Origin: Roseivivax isoporae LMG 25204
Lineage (GTDB): Bacteria > Pseudomonadota > Alphaproteobacteria > Rhodobacterales > Rhodobacteraceae
Direction of reading: 5' to 3'
DNA: 64,000 bases
Assembly (NCBI RefSeq): GCF_000521865.1
Contig: NZ_JAME01000017.1
Span: 38,692-102,691 of the forward strand
This document shows, in pieces, positions 63,868 to 64,000 of this stretch; the first letter of the stretch is position 1; every line of letters begins with the position of its first letter. The notes beneath the pieces are model-generated. The model saw only the letters and a program-made list of their open reading frames with translations. It was not told the origin of the DNA and did not search any database. Position numbers and translations under genes: made by a program.

Positions 63868-64000
63868 CATTAAGTTGCCGGGGTGGCTCGAGGCAGGTTT
63901 GGCGCCCGACGCCGTGGTCACGCGCACATGAACACGGCGGCTGCCCTGCGGCATTGTCCTGCGCGGTCGTTGGCCCCATGACCTGCTCCCTTTGGAGTCC

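Noticed and set aside
63868..64000. Window end with a possible IS edge (GACCTGCTCCC near 63980)
   Set aside because: Too short to support a mobile element; the 45-codon minus frame there has no family similarity.

Overview
The window is very GC-rich, densely packed DNA with long runs of genes overlapping by 4 bases (ATGA/GTGA). Gene content points to an alphaproteobacterium of the Rhodobacteraceae (purple non-sulfur/roseobacter) group: bacteriochlorophyll genes bchJ and a bchE remnant behind PpsR-like and FnrL-like sites, many ABC uptake systems with GntR regulators, LamB-type porin, xanthine dehydrogenase and an Mrp-type antiporter operon. No rRNA, tRNA or CRISPR array was seen.

Layout. 1-11.8 kb: xanthine dehydrogenase (xdhAB, xdhB cut by the window edge) with a divergent LysR regulator, a DMT exporter, a four-gene overlapping unit around a secreted FAD-linked oxidase, an NCS1 nucleobase-type permease with divergent GntR regulator, and a YihY/BrkB membrane protein. 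11.8-26.6 kb: a polar amino acid ABC system, an M32 carboxypeptidase with a complete dipeptide-type ABC operon (minus strand), and divergently a GntR-type regulator followed by five overlapping genes (creatininase-like amidohydrolase, ketopantoate-reductase-like enzyme, SDR, NodB-fold deacetylase/cyclic amidohydrolase, isoaspartyl peptidase/asparaginase): probably uptake and breakdown of a peptide-like or cyclic amide compound. 26.6-30.8 kb: DUF2333 protein, ECF sigma with membrane anti-sigma, bchJ and a bchE gene reduced to its two ends. 31-38.5 kb: a possibly structured leader followed by an eight-gene Mrp/Mbh-like cation antiporter operon (E-F-G-[A C-term+B]-C-D-D-D).

38.5-45.2 kb: LamB-like porin, PACE efflux protein, and an amino acid ABC system with its GntR regulator and a gamma-glutamyltransferase. 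45.2-52.2 kb: a ribose/fructose-type sugar ABC operon with two dehydrogenases (SDR, inositol-dehydrogenase-like Gfo/Idh/MocA), transcribed away from an unusual protein that joins a winged-helix DNA-binding domain to a cytoplasmic sugar-binding-protein domain. 52.2-57.3 kb: LysR and AraC regulators, a decayed PAP2/haloperoxidase gene and three secreted proteins of unknown role. 57.3-64 kb: an accessory stretch with a truncated esterase, an IS5-family remnant, a MazG-like protein, a TetR-controlled NAD(P)-binding/SnoaL-like pair, a second-type methionine aminopeptidase divergent from a ParD-like protein across two perfect palindromes, and an Rrf2 regulator divergent from a thioredoxin-reductase-like flavoprotein.

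The most noteworthy items are the internally deleted bchE that retains its photosynthesis promoter sites, the HTH-SBP fusion regulator, the map/ParD-like pair with twin operators, and the Mbh-ordered Mrp operon with three antiporter subunits. All family assignments are from reading the sequence and remembered family features; no database search was run.
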